From Polytrichum commune (taxonomy: Eukaryota > Streptophyta > Polytrichopsida > Polytrichales > Polytrichaceae): 64,000 nt of DNA. The stretch covers positions 36,345,554 to 36,409,553 of the forward strand of contig OX485803.1 of the NCBI GenBank assembly GCA_950295325.1, given 5' to 3'. Both the position numbers and the translations under genes were made by a program. The stretch's first letter is position 1, and the number at the start of each line of letters is the position of its first letter. This document shows positions 22,869 to 36,400 of the stretch, in pieces. The notes beneath the pieces are model-generated. The model was given only the letters and a program-made list of their open reading frames with translations, made no database searches and was not told the origin of the DNA.

Positions 22869-23336
22869 ATGGGTGATGAAAGAGACATGTTTGCTGGATT
22901 AAAATGGGATAAGGAAATTAGAAGTCTAGGAGATCCTCATATTCTGGTTAATTTATCGCCGGAATTTTCGTTTGCTGCTGGAAATCGAAGTAGTGATGAC
23001 TACGGCCTGACTCCATTTTCGCAGTCTACACAAGTATGGAGGTGGAGGACGCGGGAGGAACAAAAACAACGTGAGAAAAAAGAAAAAAGACAGAAAGATG
23101 TGCCCGAGAAGGACGCTGATTTGGATGAAGACAAATCGAACGAAACGGAGGAGGATGTGAAGGTGGAAGGGGAATCTTCAAAGTCTATTTCATTTCGCGA
23201 ACGGATGAGAGCCTTGCCGCCGCATCATCTTCCGCTGAAGGATCGAAAGAGAGATAAGACAGTTTCTTATATGGATTTGCTTCGACCGGGTCCACCTTCC
23301 TCGGAATCATCCAAGAAGTATGCTAAACGAAAATAG
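22869..23336 (+). CDS. Small acidic protein of an unrecognised family, copy 2
   Basis: A 155-residue protein starting at the ATG at 22869 (MGDERDMFAGL); an in-frame upstream extension is less likely because the paralogue starts at the same MG. It shares with the 2668-3219 gene the start motif, FSQSTQVWR, a charged Lys/Glu middle (EEQKQREKKEKRQK) and the C-terminal HHLPLKDRKRDKTVSYMDLL block. The middle is highly charged and probably disordered or helical. It is convergent with the MULE transposase gene, 161 bp from that gene's stop. Because the two paralogues conserve both ends, the N-terminal and TVSYMDLL blocks are likely functional contact motifs. Function unknown. Confidence 0.7.
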   Translation: MGDERDMFAGLKWDKEIRSLGDPHILVNLSPEFSFAAGNRSSDDYGLTPFSQSTQVWRWRTREEQKQREKKEKRQKDVPEKDADLDEDKSNETEEDVKVEGESSKSISFRERMRALPPHHLPLKDRKRDKTVSYMDLLRPGPPSSESSKKYAKRK

Positions 23337-23497
23337 AGTTGATAGACAAATGATACATTGTAATACGATACTTTGAATGGAATAAACATAATCATTGAGA
23401 TTATATCTTTATTATATCAATCAATTATTGCTTCACAAGAGGTCCAGAAATGGACACATATATCATATCCCAATGTATTGCTAGGCTGAGAGGAATT

Positions 23498-26400
23498 CTA
23501 GGAAGTAGATTGACTCAAGAGACCTCCCTCCATGATGAGTTTGACCTCATTGAAACTAAATGTCGGGGCGTGTATGAACAAATTCACTTCCGCATCCAAA
23601 TTAGAAACCTTGACGAAGATGTAATACAGATGCTTACAATTCATATAAGAATTTCGTTTGCGGCCAAACTTGGAAATCATATCCAAGAAGTAGGCGCAGT
23701 TGCACTCTGGAAGAGAACTCACTGTCACTTGGTAGATGGGTGGTTGGGGTTCTGATTTGGACTGCAGTGTGATAATGCAACCAAATCCCGGTTGAGGGAT
23801 CATAGTTAACTTCAGAACAGTCGCATGCATAGCTTCAGCAGAGGCCACCATCTGCCTCTGCTTTGCCGAAGGTGCGCTGCTGGATCGCCGAACAAGCTTG
23901 GACAGTCTTGTGGTAGGGATGAAGTCGGGGTTTTCTGGAACACGGATTCGAGACATATCCAGCGGGGTCGCAGAGTTGGTGAAGAGTCGAGTCGGTGTGA
24001 TGCGCTCCTTTGGTGGGAGTTGAAAACCTGCGTTCTCAAGCGCACAGATCTCCGAGCGGGTGAGGTTGGTACCAATCTTCACGGGCCAGATTGGGGGAAT
24101 AGGTGGCTTCTGGTCATCAGCAGAGAACGGCATGACCCATTTCCGACGAGGGCCCTTGACGCAACGCTCGATGTCATCTGGACAAAAGACGAAGTCAGTG
24201 CGCTTCATAGATTGGAGTTTGTAGTGATGCCACATACCGGTGTAGGTCGGCGCAGGGACGCTCTTGTTATTGGTGACGATTCTTGCGGTGCACTTCTTCT
24301 TTGTGCCCGCATGATTAGCCCAACAAGACTTCCCAGAGGTATAAGGTATGCGGGCAATATGCCAAAGAGAGACATCTACTTTGGTTTCTTGCACGGCGGT
24401 GACACGCTGGAAACCAAGTCCTGCAGGTGAAGGTACTTGAACCTCTTGTACAGAGGGGGAAGACTCCTCAATGATAGTAGGCAATGTTTCAGGTTGAGAG
24501 CGAGTGACTCGCTTACCGGGGGGAGGGCGAGAGAAGTTCACGGTATCCGGACGGTGGGTCTCACCATCATCACCAATTGGAGTGTTTGGTCTTCGCTTCT
24601 GCGATCCAAACACCTCGGCACCCTCAAGGTGGGGATCGCGAGTGCAAAACTCTTCCCCACCGGGCATGTCAAGCAAGACCTTCTGCAACACTGTGGGGTC
24701 GCCAGTACGCTGAGCTCGACGTTGAGCACCCCTGAGCTTGAGTTCTTCTTTGCTTGGACCGTCTCCGCCAATTCCACCTTTAAGGAACTGGTAGTATGCA
24801 ACAACTTGTAAGAAGGCCCGAATGTAGTCGTCCACCGTAGCCACGTATAGATCTCCACCCTTGTTGCCCGAGGCCTGAAGCCACTTGTTGTGGACGGACT
24901 CCGCAAGATTGCACGACGGCATCTCGGCCAACTGGTCTTGAGTCAGAACCTTTTCCTGATTGGGGAGTGCAGAGGGAGTATTAGAGGGAGCACATAGAGA
25001 GGAAACTAAATCCAGTAAAAGACAATTATGAATCATGAAGGGGATTTACCAGTTCCATGAAACCACCCCATTGAAGGTAGCGGAAGTGCCAGAAAGCAAG
25101 CCATAGCTGGAGGTGCTTGAGACCGTCCTCACTTGTACAATTCGATGATGCCCACCAAGCCTTGATAGCTAGGTACATAGTCTCCGCCTCTGCTATAGAG
25201 GACGCATTGCGATATTGAAGGCAAAGGTGTCTATGTTGGTCTTGTAACTCATGCTTTATGTAGGATTTCGTATGTTTCTCGAGCGACTGTTTCCAATGGA
25301 AAAAACAAGTGCGCTCACGGCCCTCCATAGGAACTTTGGGATCTCCTGAACCATACACAATGCGCACAGCGTTCCAATTGGCTTGCGCACTGTCCGCCAT
25401 GAAGCCAATAAAGTTAGGATGCGGGATACCGTGGCGGGCCATGACATGGTTGAGGTTCTGCCAGAAGAGCACTTGGGCATCCTTATCCTCCGATTGGAAA
25501 TCACAACATGAAATGGTCATGACCCGTTGATAAGTCCCATCGTAGACATGAGCGGCCATGGTGGTCCACCCTTTGACCCGCTTGACGTGATCGGACATAA
25601 TCCAGGCGTTCTCAAGGTCCCCACCCGGTTGCATCCGACGAACCAAATCCACCCCGCTTCCAGGACCAACCTCGGACATCTTGAAGACGAACACCTTGTC
25701 GGCATCGTCACCTTGTCCTGGGAATTGGTTCCGTTGGACATAGGCCCAATTGCTAACGCCTCGGAGCTTTGTGATGCCATCCATAACACCGAACCTCCGC
25801 AAAAATTTGAAAGAGGTAACCTTAGATCGAAGGTTTGGGGAATTCAACCCTCTACAACTCTCAAACACAGGTTCGAGCTCTGTTAAGGAGAGGAGACGGT
25901 GTTTCTCACTATTTTCAAAAAGGAGGAACTCACCAACAATGTCCTTGCTGGCTTCAAGGACGATATTGCTGTACGTGGCCTGAGGCGCACGCTCAACGTG
26001 CTCCTCGAGAAGAGCATTGATGCGCTTCCGACTGTCTCTGCAGTCCCCAACCTTCACGGGATGTTGATGGTTTCCAATATGAATGCAGGCCCTTTGGGAG
26101 AAATTCTTCCCATGGACGTAGAAAATATTCGCCTCGCAAAGTGCAATGCATTTGGGAGGCTGTTTGCAGATCCTGCACACAAGAGTAGATCCGGATGGCA
26201 CAATGCCAGAGAGAGGGAAAGGCTGAGTAGTGAAACCATCAAATTCCGTGTCGTTGACATGAGAGATACGATGGGCGCGTTGAAGGAAATCACAACAAGT
26301 GTTTTGGCATTGGAGATGGCCAACACAGGTAGAGGAACGAAATACAAGGCCAACGTCGTTTGTAATGTTGGTGGTTTGAGTCTTCGTCCAAACATGGCCA

Positions 26401-27152
26401 TCATATTGCTTGTCCATGCTGTCCATGGACCTGGCCCTGGAAAGAGATGAAGAGACTTCTGGTGGAGGCAGGACAAATAACTGGGTACCATCGAAACGAG
26501 GGGGGAGGTGATTAACCTCTTGGATTTTGATCTTATCGTAATCTATTTTCTTGAGGACGCTTTTACTACCGGGTATAGAACCTAGACGACGAAGACATTG
26601 AACAATAGGTGGAGGAGGTTTGGACGTAGACGGTACGGAAGGAGATAAAGGAACATAGCGAGAAGGTGAAGGCGTTACAAAGGAATCAGAGGGAAACAAA
26701 GGAGGGGAATCATGAACATCAGCATTCCTCATAGATACATCTTCAGTCGAAGAATCAGACAAGTCTACAACGTTGTCTATGTCAGGCTCGGTCTTGACAC
26801 TTACTACCGGAGGTGTGCTAAAGTCAGTAGTGGAAGATCGAAGAGGAGCATGGAGTTCTGTTGACACTCCCATCCGAGAATCTGGCCAGCCCCAAACCCT
26901 ATACTTTCCTGCGCCAAGCTCCCACACTACATTGCCATTGTCAGTTACCTTGGAGGGCTCATGGAATGTATGAACGAGCAATCCAGTATCATTGAAGATC
27001 TCACGATCTACCCATATTGTATTAACTTGAAGAGAGAACCTAATGCTAAGATGAAGCTCCGAGACAACAGCAATACCATGTGCACCAATGGGGAAGAGAA
27101 TAGGGACATCGTTGGCATTGGAACGAAGTTCGGCCATTGAGCTGGAAGCCAT
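23498..27152 (-). CDS. MULE-like transposase with SWIM-like zinc finger
   Basis: Two exons: 27152-25050 from the ATG (MASSSMAEL) and 24955-23498, joined over a 94-bp intron (CTG|GTAAAT ... AATCAG|GAA, phase 0), about 1185 residues. The N-terminus is Ser/Pro-rich; a Cys/His cluster (HLQCQNTCC, CRICKQPPKC) suggests metal binding; the transposase core holds a first candidate Asp in HVYDGTYQRVM, a second in GFMADSAQANW, then FFHWKQSLEKH as in MULE/FAR1-type transposases. The second exon ends with a SWIM-type pattern (CNC ... NCKHLYYIF), the usual C-terminal finger of this superfamily. Both exons are open, so the copy may be intact. It would cut and join element ends in the nucleus. Terminal inverted repeats were not located. 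The identification rests on motifs and order, not on a search. Confidence 0.75.
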
Positions 27153-27369
27153 GAAGGCAAAAAAACAGAAACGTAAATGCACAAAGATGCAAAGATTTAT
27201 AAGGAAGAAGAATGGTGAAGACAAACGTTGTGATGTCACCATGTGCATCACCGAAGGAACAGAATTCGAGGAACTAATGTATATAAAAAAGGAGTAGGGG
27301 GAGGATGCCAAAAACGGAAAACAAGGGACGGCTGCCAAAAGAGGGAAACCCTAACCTCAAGCACTGGCA

Positions 27370-27378
27370 ATATAAAGA
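27370..27378 (+). promoter_or_regulatory. Possible TATA box of gene A
   Basis: CAATATAAAGAAC lies about 100 bases upstream of the ATG at 27474, in the intergenic stretch between the MULE start codon (27152) and gene A. Confidence 0.35.
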
Positions 27379-27473
27379 ACAATACAAGCAAAGGAACGAG
27401 TTATTATGTGAATGCGATGCCCTAATAGAAGAGGATAGGAGAGAGACGAGTATTGGGAAACCGGGACGCACAC

Positions 27474-30400
27474 ATGAAGGAACCAGGAAATAGTCAAGTC
27501 TCCACTGCCGATCCTGGAAGAAAGAGAAAGAAAAGAAAGGGAGGCACAAGTTTTAGCAATTCAAAACAGAGGAGACGGAGAGAACTGAGGAAGAAGGAGC
27601 AATCCTGTACACAAGGAAGTGAGCAACCAACAGATTTGAGGAAGACGGGCGGAGAGGCAGAGACAGGGACGTCTAGCAGGAACGAGGAACTGGAACGGAT
27701 AGAGGAAGAACGGGAGAAGGGTGGATCACAAGAACAATCGATGGGAGAGAGCGAGCATCGAAGCGATTCCGATTCAAGCGAATATGAGGAGGAGACAAAG
27801 GAGGACTCAATGGGCACAGTAAGTTTGGTTTAGCGTATTATGCACTAGCCTCAGATATACATTTAGGTAATTTACAAGATGGCATTTAATATTTAGTTAT
27901 GTAATGTGATTCTTCATGACCAACATGTTGAATGTTGAAAGCTCTCTTTTTGTTAAAGTTGGTGAGATGGGGATATACAACCGAACCCTCTCGGAAACGA
28001 GAGGGTCAACAATTATGCACCACGAATAGGGTATTGGCTAAGCACGAAGTTGTGCGGGGCCGCCACCTCCCAAACATGGCCCATAGCAAGAAGGCTTTCG
28101 GCCCATTATATTTGGGGGGAAGGTACCTAGGAAATAGAAGAGTTCGAAAATAGATGGAGGTAGTCCACCGTAGCCGACACCAAGGAACCATTGCGGCTAA
28201 CCTAGTTTGTCGTTCGGAGAGAGAAGGGAGGAGGAAACCCTTGCCGACAACCTTGCGGTGTAGTGTCGAATGTGGAAGGAGCATCCACAATCCCATAGCT
28301 CGGAGAAGTTCGGCATAGACAGGTTTGATGTTAAAACATGCATTCTGTTTAAATAAGTGGCCATGTTAGAGCTTTTAGATTTGTAGTTGATAAGCAAGGT
28401 TCAGATTATGACCCTAATAAATGGCCATGCTTGCGGTATCAGATTTGTAGTTGATAAGCAAGGTTCAGATTATGAGCCTAATAAGTGGCCAAGTTAGAGG
28501 TTTCAGATTTGGAGTTGATAAGCAAGGTTCAGATTATGAGCCTAATAAGTGGCCATGTTAGAGGTTTCAGATTTGTAGTTGATAAGCAAGGTTCAGATTA
28601 TGAGCCTAATTAGTGGCCATGTTAGAGGTTTCAGAGTTGTAGTTGATAAGCTAGGTTCAGATTATGAGGGATATAAGTGGCCATGTTTGCGGTTTCAGAT
28701 TTGTAGTTGATAAGCAAGGTTCAGATTATGAGCCTAATAAGTGGCCAAGTGAGAGGTTTCAGATTTGTAGTTGATAGGCTAGGTTCAGATTTTGAGCCTA
28801 ATATGTGGCCATGTAAGAGGGTTCAGATTTCTAGTGTGCAAATTAATTCCAGATTTTGAGTCTAATTTTGAGGTCAAAGAAATAGTTGGACAAGGGGGAA
28901 GGGCATCTCGATTCCGAGAGGGTGGTGCAAGAGGGGTTTTAGTGGGCCGTGTTAAGGTATCGGATTTGTAGTTAATGAGCTAGGTTCAGATTATGAGCCT
29001 AAAATGTGGCCACGTTAGAGGGTTCAGAAATCTAGTATGTAAGCTAATTCCAGATTTCCAGTCTAATTTTGAGGTCAGAGAAATAGTTGGACAAGGGGGA
29101 AGGGCCTCTCGATTCCGAGAGGGTGGTGCAAGAGGGGTTTTAGTGGGCCGTGTTAAGGTATCGGATTTGTAGTTAATGAGCTAGGTTCAGATTTTGAGCC
29201 TAAAATGTGGCCATGTAAGAGGGTTCAGATTTCTAGTGTCTAAGCTAATTCCAGATTTTGAGTCTAATTAGTGGCCATGTTAGAGGTTCCAGAGTTGTAG
29301 TTGATAAGCAAGGTTCAGATTATGAGCATAATAATTGGCCAAGTTAGAGGTTTCAGATTTTGTACTTGATAAGCTAGGTTCAGATTATGAGGAAAAGAAG
29401 TGGCCATGCTTGCGGTATCAGATTTGTAGTTGATAAGAAAGGTTCAGATTATGAGCCTAATTATTCGCCAAGTTAGAGGTTTCAGATTTGGTCTTGATAA
29501 CGGAGGTTCAGATTAGGAGGGATATAAGGTTCAGATTTTGAGCCTAATATGTGGCCATGTAAGAGAGTTCAGATATCTAGTGTGTAAGCTAATTCCAGAT
29601 TTTGAGTCTAATTTTGAGGTCAAAGAAATAGTTGCATAAGGGGGAAGGGCCTCTCGATTCCGAGAGGGTGGGGATAGTGGGATTTTTGGGGGCCAAGTGA
29701 GAGGTTTCAAATTTGTACTTGATAGGCTAGGTTCAGATTTTGAGTCTAATTTTGAGTTCAAAGCAATATTTGGACTGGGGGGGGGCCTCTCGTTTCCAAG
29801 AGGGTGGGGTAAGAGGGGTTTTAGTGGGCCATGTTAAGGTATCAGATTTGTAGTTAATGAGCTAGGTTCATATTATGAGCCTAAAATGTGGCCATGTAAG
29901 AGGGTTCAGATTTCTAGTGTGTAAGCTAATTCCAGTTTTTGAGTCTAATTTTGAGGTCAAAGAAATAGTTGGACAAGGGGAAGGGCCTCTCGATTCCGAG
30001 AGGGTGGTGTAAGAGGGGTTTTAGTGGGCCATATTAAGGTATCAGATTTGTAGTTAATGAGCTAGGTTCAGATTTTAGGCCTAAAATGTGGCCATGTTAG
30101 AGGGTTCAGATTTCTAGTGTGTAAGCTAATTCCAGATTCTCAGTCTAGTTTTGAGGTGCACTAAATATTTGGACAGGGTGGGGGGACCCTCTCGATTCCG
30201 AGAGGGTGGGGATAGTGGGGTCTTAGTGGGCCATGTGTAAGGTTTCAGCTTTGTATTTGATAAGCAAGGTTTTGATTATGAGCCTAATAAGTGGCCATAT
30301 TAGTGGTTTCAGATTTGTAGTTAACGAGCTAGGTTCAGATTTTGAGCCTAATATGTGGCCATGTTAGAGGGTTCAAATTTCTAGTGTGTAAGCTAATTCC

Positions 30401-33400
30401 ATATTTTGAGTCTAGTTTTGAGGTCCACTAAATATTTGGACAGGGGGGGGACCCTCTTGATTCCGAGAGGGTGGGTATAGTGGGGTCTTAGTGGGCCATG
30501 TGTAAGGTTTCAGCTTTGTAATTAATGAGCTTGGTTCAGATTTTGAGCCTAATGTGTGGCCATGTTAGAGGGTTCAGATTTCTACTATATACGTTAAGAT
30601 CAGATTATGAGTCCAAGTTTTAGACCCTCTCGGAAACCAAAGGGTGGGTGTGAGGGGCCCAGGTGGAGTTCTTTGTTGTCAATAGTGGATTCTGATTTGG
30701 AGATATAGTGAATAAGGGGATTTTTCTTGGAATCGACAGGGTGGGTCATCTAGGATTACTGGGGCAGGTTGGAGGTTTCTAATTTTGCAAAGACTATGCT
30801 TTGTTGTGTTTTCTAGTGTCTTAAGGTGTATTCTGTGCATGCAGGCATCGGAGTCTTTGGGTCTTACTATAGCACGGGTGCAATACATGGCGGATGGGGT
30901 TGTTATATTGTCGCCTCCTGAGGCTAGCCATGCGGCTTTGGATGACATCTCACAAGAAGAGGTGTTTGATTCGTTCATCTGATACAAGTGTTCTTGTATT
31001 GTATCAATGCTGCATTGACATTCTGGGTTTAGAGTTCTTTTCTTATGCTTTCTTTCTCTTATGTTGTAGATTGATGTTCCGGCTATACCCGACTGCATAA
31101 GACCTCTTGCTGAGTCGAATCCAGCTGAAGCAGAGTTAACGATTCGTAGATCGCAAAAACAAGACTCCAACACCGTGATTCAGCGGGTTCGATTCAAGCC
31201 TCTAGGGAAGTCTCGTTTCTCAATTCCATTGTGTCGGTTGCGGACTCTTCCTCTTGTTCGGCCAATCAACGACGTTGATGTTTCTCGTTTGGAGAATGAG
31301 TTTGTGATGGGGTATCGTGATGGTGACCGAGCTATGTACGTCTCAGCATACAACAACCTCGATGAGCCTCTTGATGTCTCCGATGACATCAAGTCCTCCT
31401 GGAGTCCATTATGGCAGGAGGCCAATGCAGAGTTTGATGCCATACTCCAAAAAGACTCCGACCTTGCTTACTTTGTTGGCAAAATGTTCTTCGTGTGGGA
31501 AGGGAACCATCGATTGACAGCTTGGTGGAGGCATATCAACAATCATCACCCGTTGGACAAAAATTGGCATATATGGGCTGATTGTATTGTGGTGGATGCA
31601 AGAAATTGCACCGCTCTCTTTCTTAATGCTATAAATGACATCAACTGGTGAGTTCAACATTTAATGTTGTTGATCGTCTCTTTTGTTTGTTCGCATTTTC
31701 TCCTCTAACATTTTATTTGTCTAGGTCCACGGAGCATGACCATGTTAAGGACAACCTCCCCGCCAAGTTACTTCGCATTCGCACGTTTGGAAAGATGAGG
31801 CTAGAGGAGTTCAAAGACCTCCTTTCCGTTTCGGACTACAAGATGTGTGAGTCCAAGATGGAGAAGAGTCCTACTTGGTATCCCCTGACATTAGATGTCT
31901 TCGTCAAGTTCTTATACAAGGTAAATTTTGTGTACATTTTCCACTCCCATCCTTCTCCCACGTCTATGTGCGCTTCTTATCCTTATTTTTGTTTTTTTTC
32001 AGAGGGAGATATCCAACGCGGCTGATACCGCGGCAAGGTTATATCATGAGGCTACTCCGGAGGCTCAGAGAACTGCTACCGATATTTGGAATGCTATGAC
32101 AAAAGCCCAAGATAGGTTGATCAAAACCATTCGTTCTCGGAACTTTGAGAAGTTCATTTCCGTTGCCCACAAGGACAACGGTGATGATTTCTTCAACGAG
32201 GTGTCTCTCCTATCTTTGTTTTTTGGTTTAGTTTTTCATCCTCCTATGAATTTTGCCGTGCTTGTTTTATCTTTATTTTACTTATCTTTCTTCTATGTGG
32301 CAAATTGACCGTCATTTCTCCGCTTTCCTGGTCACTGATATGACAATTGAGAAACTTCAAAAGGTGGCCACCACACATGTAGATTCCCACTTCAAGGCCA
32401 AGTGGCTACGTTGGTGGAACTCTCCTCCCGAGGTCAAGGATAAGAATAGATTTCCCTCCGATCTCCCTCTTAGGGAGAAAGTCCTCGACAACTGGCTCAA
32501 CAAAGCTTCTTTCTGGGCTCAGGTGCATCCTTAGTATTTTGACTCCGTTTCTTCCTTTCCATTCTACATGTGGGATTCGAGTGGGTCATGCCAAGGTTTC
32601 GGATTTCAAGGGGATAGTGGGGTATTAGTGGGCCATGTTGAGGTTTCGGATTTGAATTAGATAAGCTAAATTCAGATCATGAGTCGAATAAGTGGCCAGG
32701 TTGATGTCTCAGATTTCTAGTTAATAAGCTAAGTTCAGATTCTCAGCCGAATAACTGGCCTGGTTAAGGTTTCAGTTTTCTAGAATATAAGCTAAGTTCT
32801 GATTTTGAGTCGTATAAGTGGCCATGTTTGAGGTTTCAGACTTCTAGTTGATAAGCAAGGTTCAGATTATGAGTCTCATAAGTGGCCAGTTTGAGGTTTC
32901 AGATTTGTAGTTGATAAGCAAGGTTCTGATTATGAGCCTAATAAGTGGCCATGTTTGAGGTTTCAGACTTCTAGTTGATAAGCAAGGTTCAGATTATGAG
33001 TCTCATAAGTGGCCAGTTTGAGGTTTCAGATTTGTAGTTGATAAGCAAGGTTCTGATTATGAGCCTAATAAGTGGCCAAGTTAGAGGTTTCAGATTTGTA
33101 CTTGATAAACTATGTTCAGATTTTGAGCCTAATATGTGGCCATATTAGAGGGTTCAGATTTCTAGTATGTAATCTAATTCCAGATTTTCAGTCTAGTTTT
33201 GAGGTCCACTAAATACTTGGCCAAGGGGGGGGGACCCTCTCGATTCCGAGAGGGTGGGGATATTGGGGTTTTTGTGGGCCATGTGTAAGGTCTCAGATTT
33301 GTAGTTCATAAGGAAGGTTCAGATTATGAGCCTAATAAGTGGCCATGTTAGTGGTTTCAGATTACTCGTTAATAAGCTAGGTTCAGATTATGAGCCTAAT

Positions 33401-36400
33401 AAGTGGCCAAGTTAGAGGTTTCAGATTTGTACTTGATAAGCTAGGTTCAATTTTTGAGCCTAATATGTGGCCATATTAGAGGGTTCAGATTTCTAGTATG
33501 TAATCTAATTCCAGATTTTTAGTCTAGTTTTGAGGTCCACTAAATATTTGGACAGGGGGGGGGACCCTCTCGATTCCGAGAGGATTAGGTCAGTGGGGTT
33601 TTAGCGGGCCATGTTTAAGGTTTCAGCTTTGTATTTGATAATCAATGTTTTGATTATGAGCCTAATAAGTGGCCATGTTAGAGGGTTCAGATTTCTAGTA
33701 TGTAAGCTAATTCCAGATTTTCAGTCTAATTTTGAGGTCAAAGAAATATTTGGACAGGGGGGGGGGCCTCTCGTTTCCGAGAGGGTGGGGTAAGAGGGGT
33801 TTTAGTGGGCCATGTTAAGGTGTCAGATTTGTAGTTAATGAGCTAGGTTTAGATTATGAGGCTAATATGTGGCCATGTTAAGGTGTCAGATTTGTAGTTA
33901 ATGAGCTAGGTTTAGATTATGAGGCTAATATGTGGCCATGTTAGAGGGTTCAGAATTCTAGTATGTAAGCTAATTCCAGATTCTCTGTCTAGTTTTGAGG
34001 TCCACTAAATATTTGGCCAAGGGGGGGGGGACCCTCTCGATTCCGAGAGGGTGGGGATAGTGGGGTTTTAGTGGGCCATGTGTAAGGTCTCAGATTTGTA
34101 GTTAATGAGCTAGGTTCAGATTATGAGCCTAATAAGTGGCCAAGTTTGAGGTTTCAGATTTTTGGTTGATAAGCTAGGTTCAGATTATGAGGGAAAGAAG
34201 TGGCCATGTTAGAGGTTTCAGATTTGTAGTTGATAAGCAAGGTTCAGATTATGAGCCTAATAAGTGGCCAAGTTAGAGGTTTCATATTTGTACTTGATAA
34301 GCTAGGTTCAGATTATGAGGGAAATAAGTGGCCATGTTAGTGGTTTCAGATTTGTAGTTAATAAGCTAGGTCCAGATTATGAACCTAATAAGTGGCCAAG
34401 TTAGAGGTTTCAGATTTTTAGTTGATAAGCTAGGTTCAGATTATGAGGGAAAGAAGTGGCCATGTTAGAGGTTTCAGATTTGTAGTTGATAAGCAAGGTT
34501 CAGATTATGAGGCTAATAAGTGGCCAAGTTAGAGGTTTCAGATTTGTACTTGATAAGCTAGGTTCAGATTATGAGGGAAATAAGTGGCCATGTTTGCGGT
34601 TTCAGATTTGTAGTTGATAAGCTAGGTTTAGATTATGAGTCTAATATGTGGCCATGTTTGAGGTTTCAGATTTGTAGTTGATAAGCTAAATTCAAATTTT
34701 CAGCCTAATAAGTGGCCAGGTTAAGGTTTCAGAGTTCTAGTTAATAAGCTAAGTTCATATTTCTAATGTCTTAAGGGGCCATGTTAGAGGTCTATGTTGT
34801 CAAAATTGAATTTTGTTTTTCATATATGGTTCAAGTTAGAGTGGAGTATGTTATCAAGTACCATCCCCTTACTATTTTCTTTGTTGTCATAGTTGGAGAA
34901 GGGGGTTGAGGGTGAGATAGCTTCATTTGAAAATGAGTGTTCCGTTGAAATCGATTGGAGTTCCGCGGAGGATATTTATCAACCGGCCAATTATGTTGAG
35001 CATTGGAGGCTGAATCTTTGGGACAAGGCATTTCTGGTTTATTTTGACGACAAGGGAGATTTGAAATTTATCAAAGGCCTTGATCTCATGGATTTTGAGG
35101 AAGGCCCCATAGCAATCAAACGCGTCGCTTACCGGTAATATTTTGAGTTTTCTTTTATTTCATATAGTTTTTGTTTCATTTCAATCCCGCCACCTTTTTT
35201 GTTTATGATGTTCTTCATTTTACAGGTTCATCCACCGTGAGCTCGTTGTGAAAAATGCTTTGCCTTCTTCGTGCTTGCCAACCTTCCTTGTAGATTGGGT
35301 CGATGTCAACTCCGATCTTTGTGTGTATACGCCCGTGCAAGTTTCCAAGTTTTCGGAGTCTCACTTGCAGGCTGGGGGATGGTACTTGGATTGTTCTGGA
35401 GGATTTGTGCATGAGGTAGAGAAGCCTCTTTTTTCCACCCTTGTGAGTAGTGCTCCCGAGGTGACATTTGTCCCCTTTGAGGAGCCCGACATTGTTGAGC
35501 TTCCTCCTCCACCGCCCAAGGCACCAAAGGGAAAGGGAAGAGCTAGGAATACCGGCACTCAATCAACTCGGTCTGCCTCAAAGACCCTTGTTCAACCACC
35601 CACCCTTTTACAGAGTCCACCTAGTACTCCCTCCGTTGCTCCATCAGTTGCTCCATCAGCTGCCCCCTCTATCACTCCATCCGCATCTCGTCCACAAACT
35701 ATTGCTACTCCTTCACACAGTGGCACTTCTCTACTCTCCTTGCCTCGCAAGAGGAAGGCCGCCCTCTTGGATACGAGTGCCACCTCTTCGGATTCCCCTA
35801 CCACGCTTGCCCTCATCGAAAATGTGGACATGGTACAACTCATGCTCGATTCCGACCTTGCAGGAGGTCCCCTCCCGGCATATACGCGCATACAAGAGTT
35901 CATTGCCAAGGTTTGTATGTTTTCTTTTGGCATTCATCAGACTCATTTCCGTTTGGTTTGCTTTTGTTTTTCCTTCTCCATTTTTTCTCATGAATTTTTC
36001 ATTGCAGGCCGGGGAAGGTCGCTCCCGTGTGAACACCTCCTCTACATTTCACAAGGGCCTCGATTTACTCTTCGCGGACATTTCTGAAAATTTGCCGGTG
36101 CCCAACATCTCCACGGATGTTCCTGAATGGAACAAGCTCCATGATTCTTACTATGAGTGTATTTTTGCATTTGCAAAATCTAACCTCTATGATCATGGCG
36201 TCCTTGTCCTTGTCCATTGTGCAAGTGCAAGTGTTTCTAGGATGGTTTTCGATTGGGCACACACTTACGACTTCTACGTCGCCGAAGATTGGTTCGGAAT
36301 GGTTGATTTGGACCTCCAATCTCCGGTGGACCCCTCTGGAGTGGTAAGCAACTATCCATCTCCTAGTCCATTTTTGTTTTGTTTTTCATTTTACTTATTC

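Noticed and set aside
23812-26491. Plus-strand and alternative-frame ORFs within the MULE gene
   Set aside because: They are shadows of the minus-strand transposase exons, which carry the recognisable motifs and splice sites.
27932-28153. A 73-codon ORF upstream of the satellite
   Set aside because: It lies within intron 1 of the gene A model, spans the first stem-loop and has no recognisable motif or conservation with another copy in the window.
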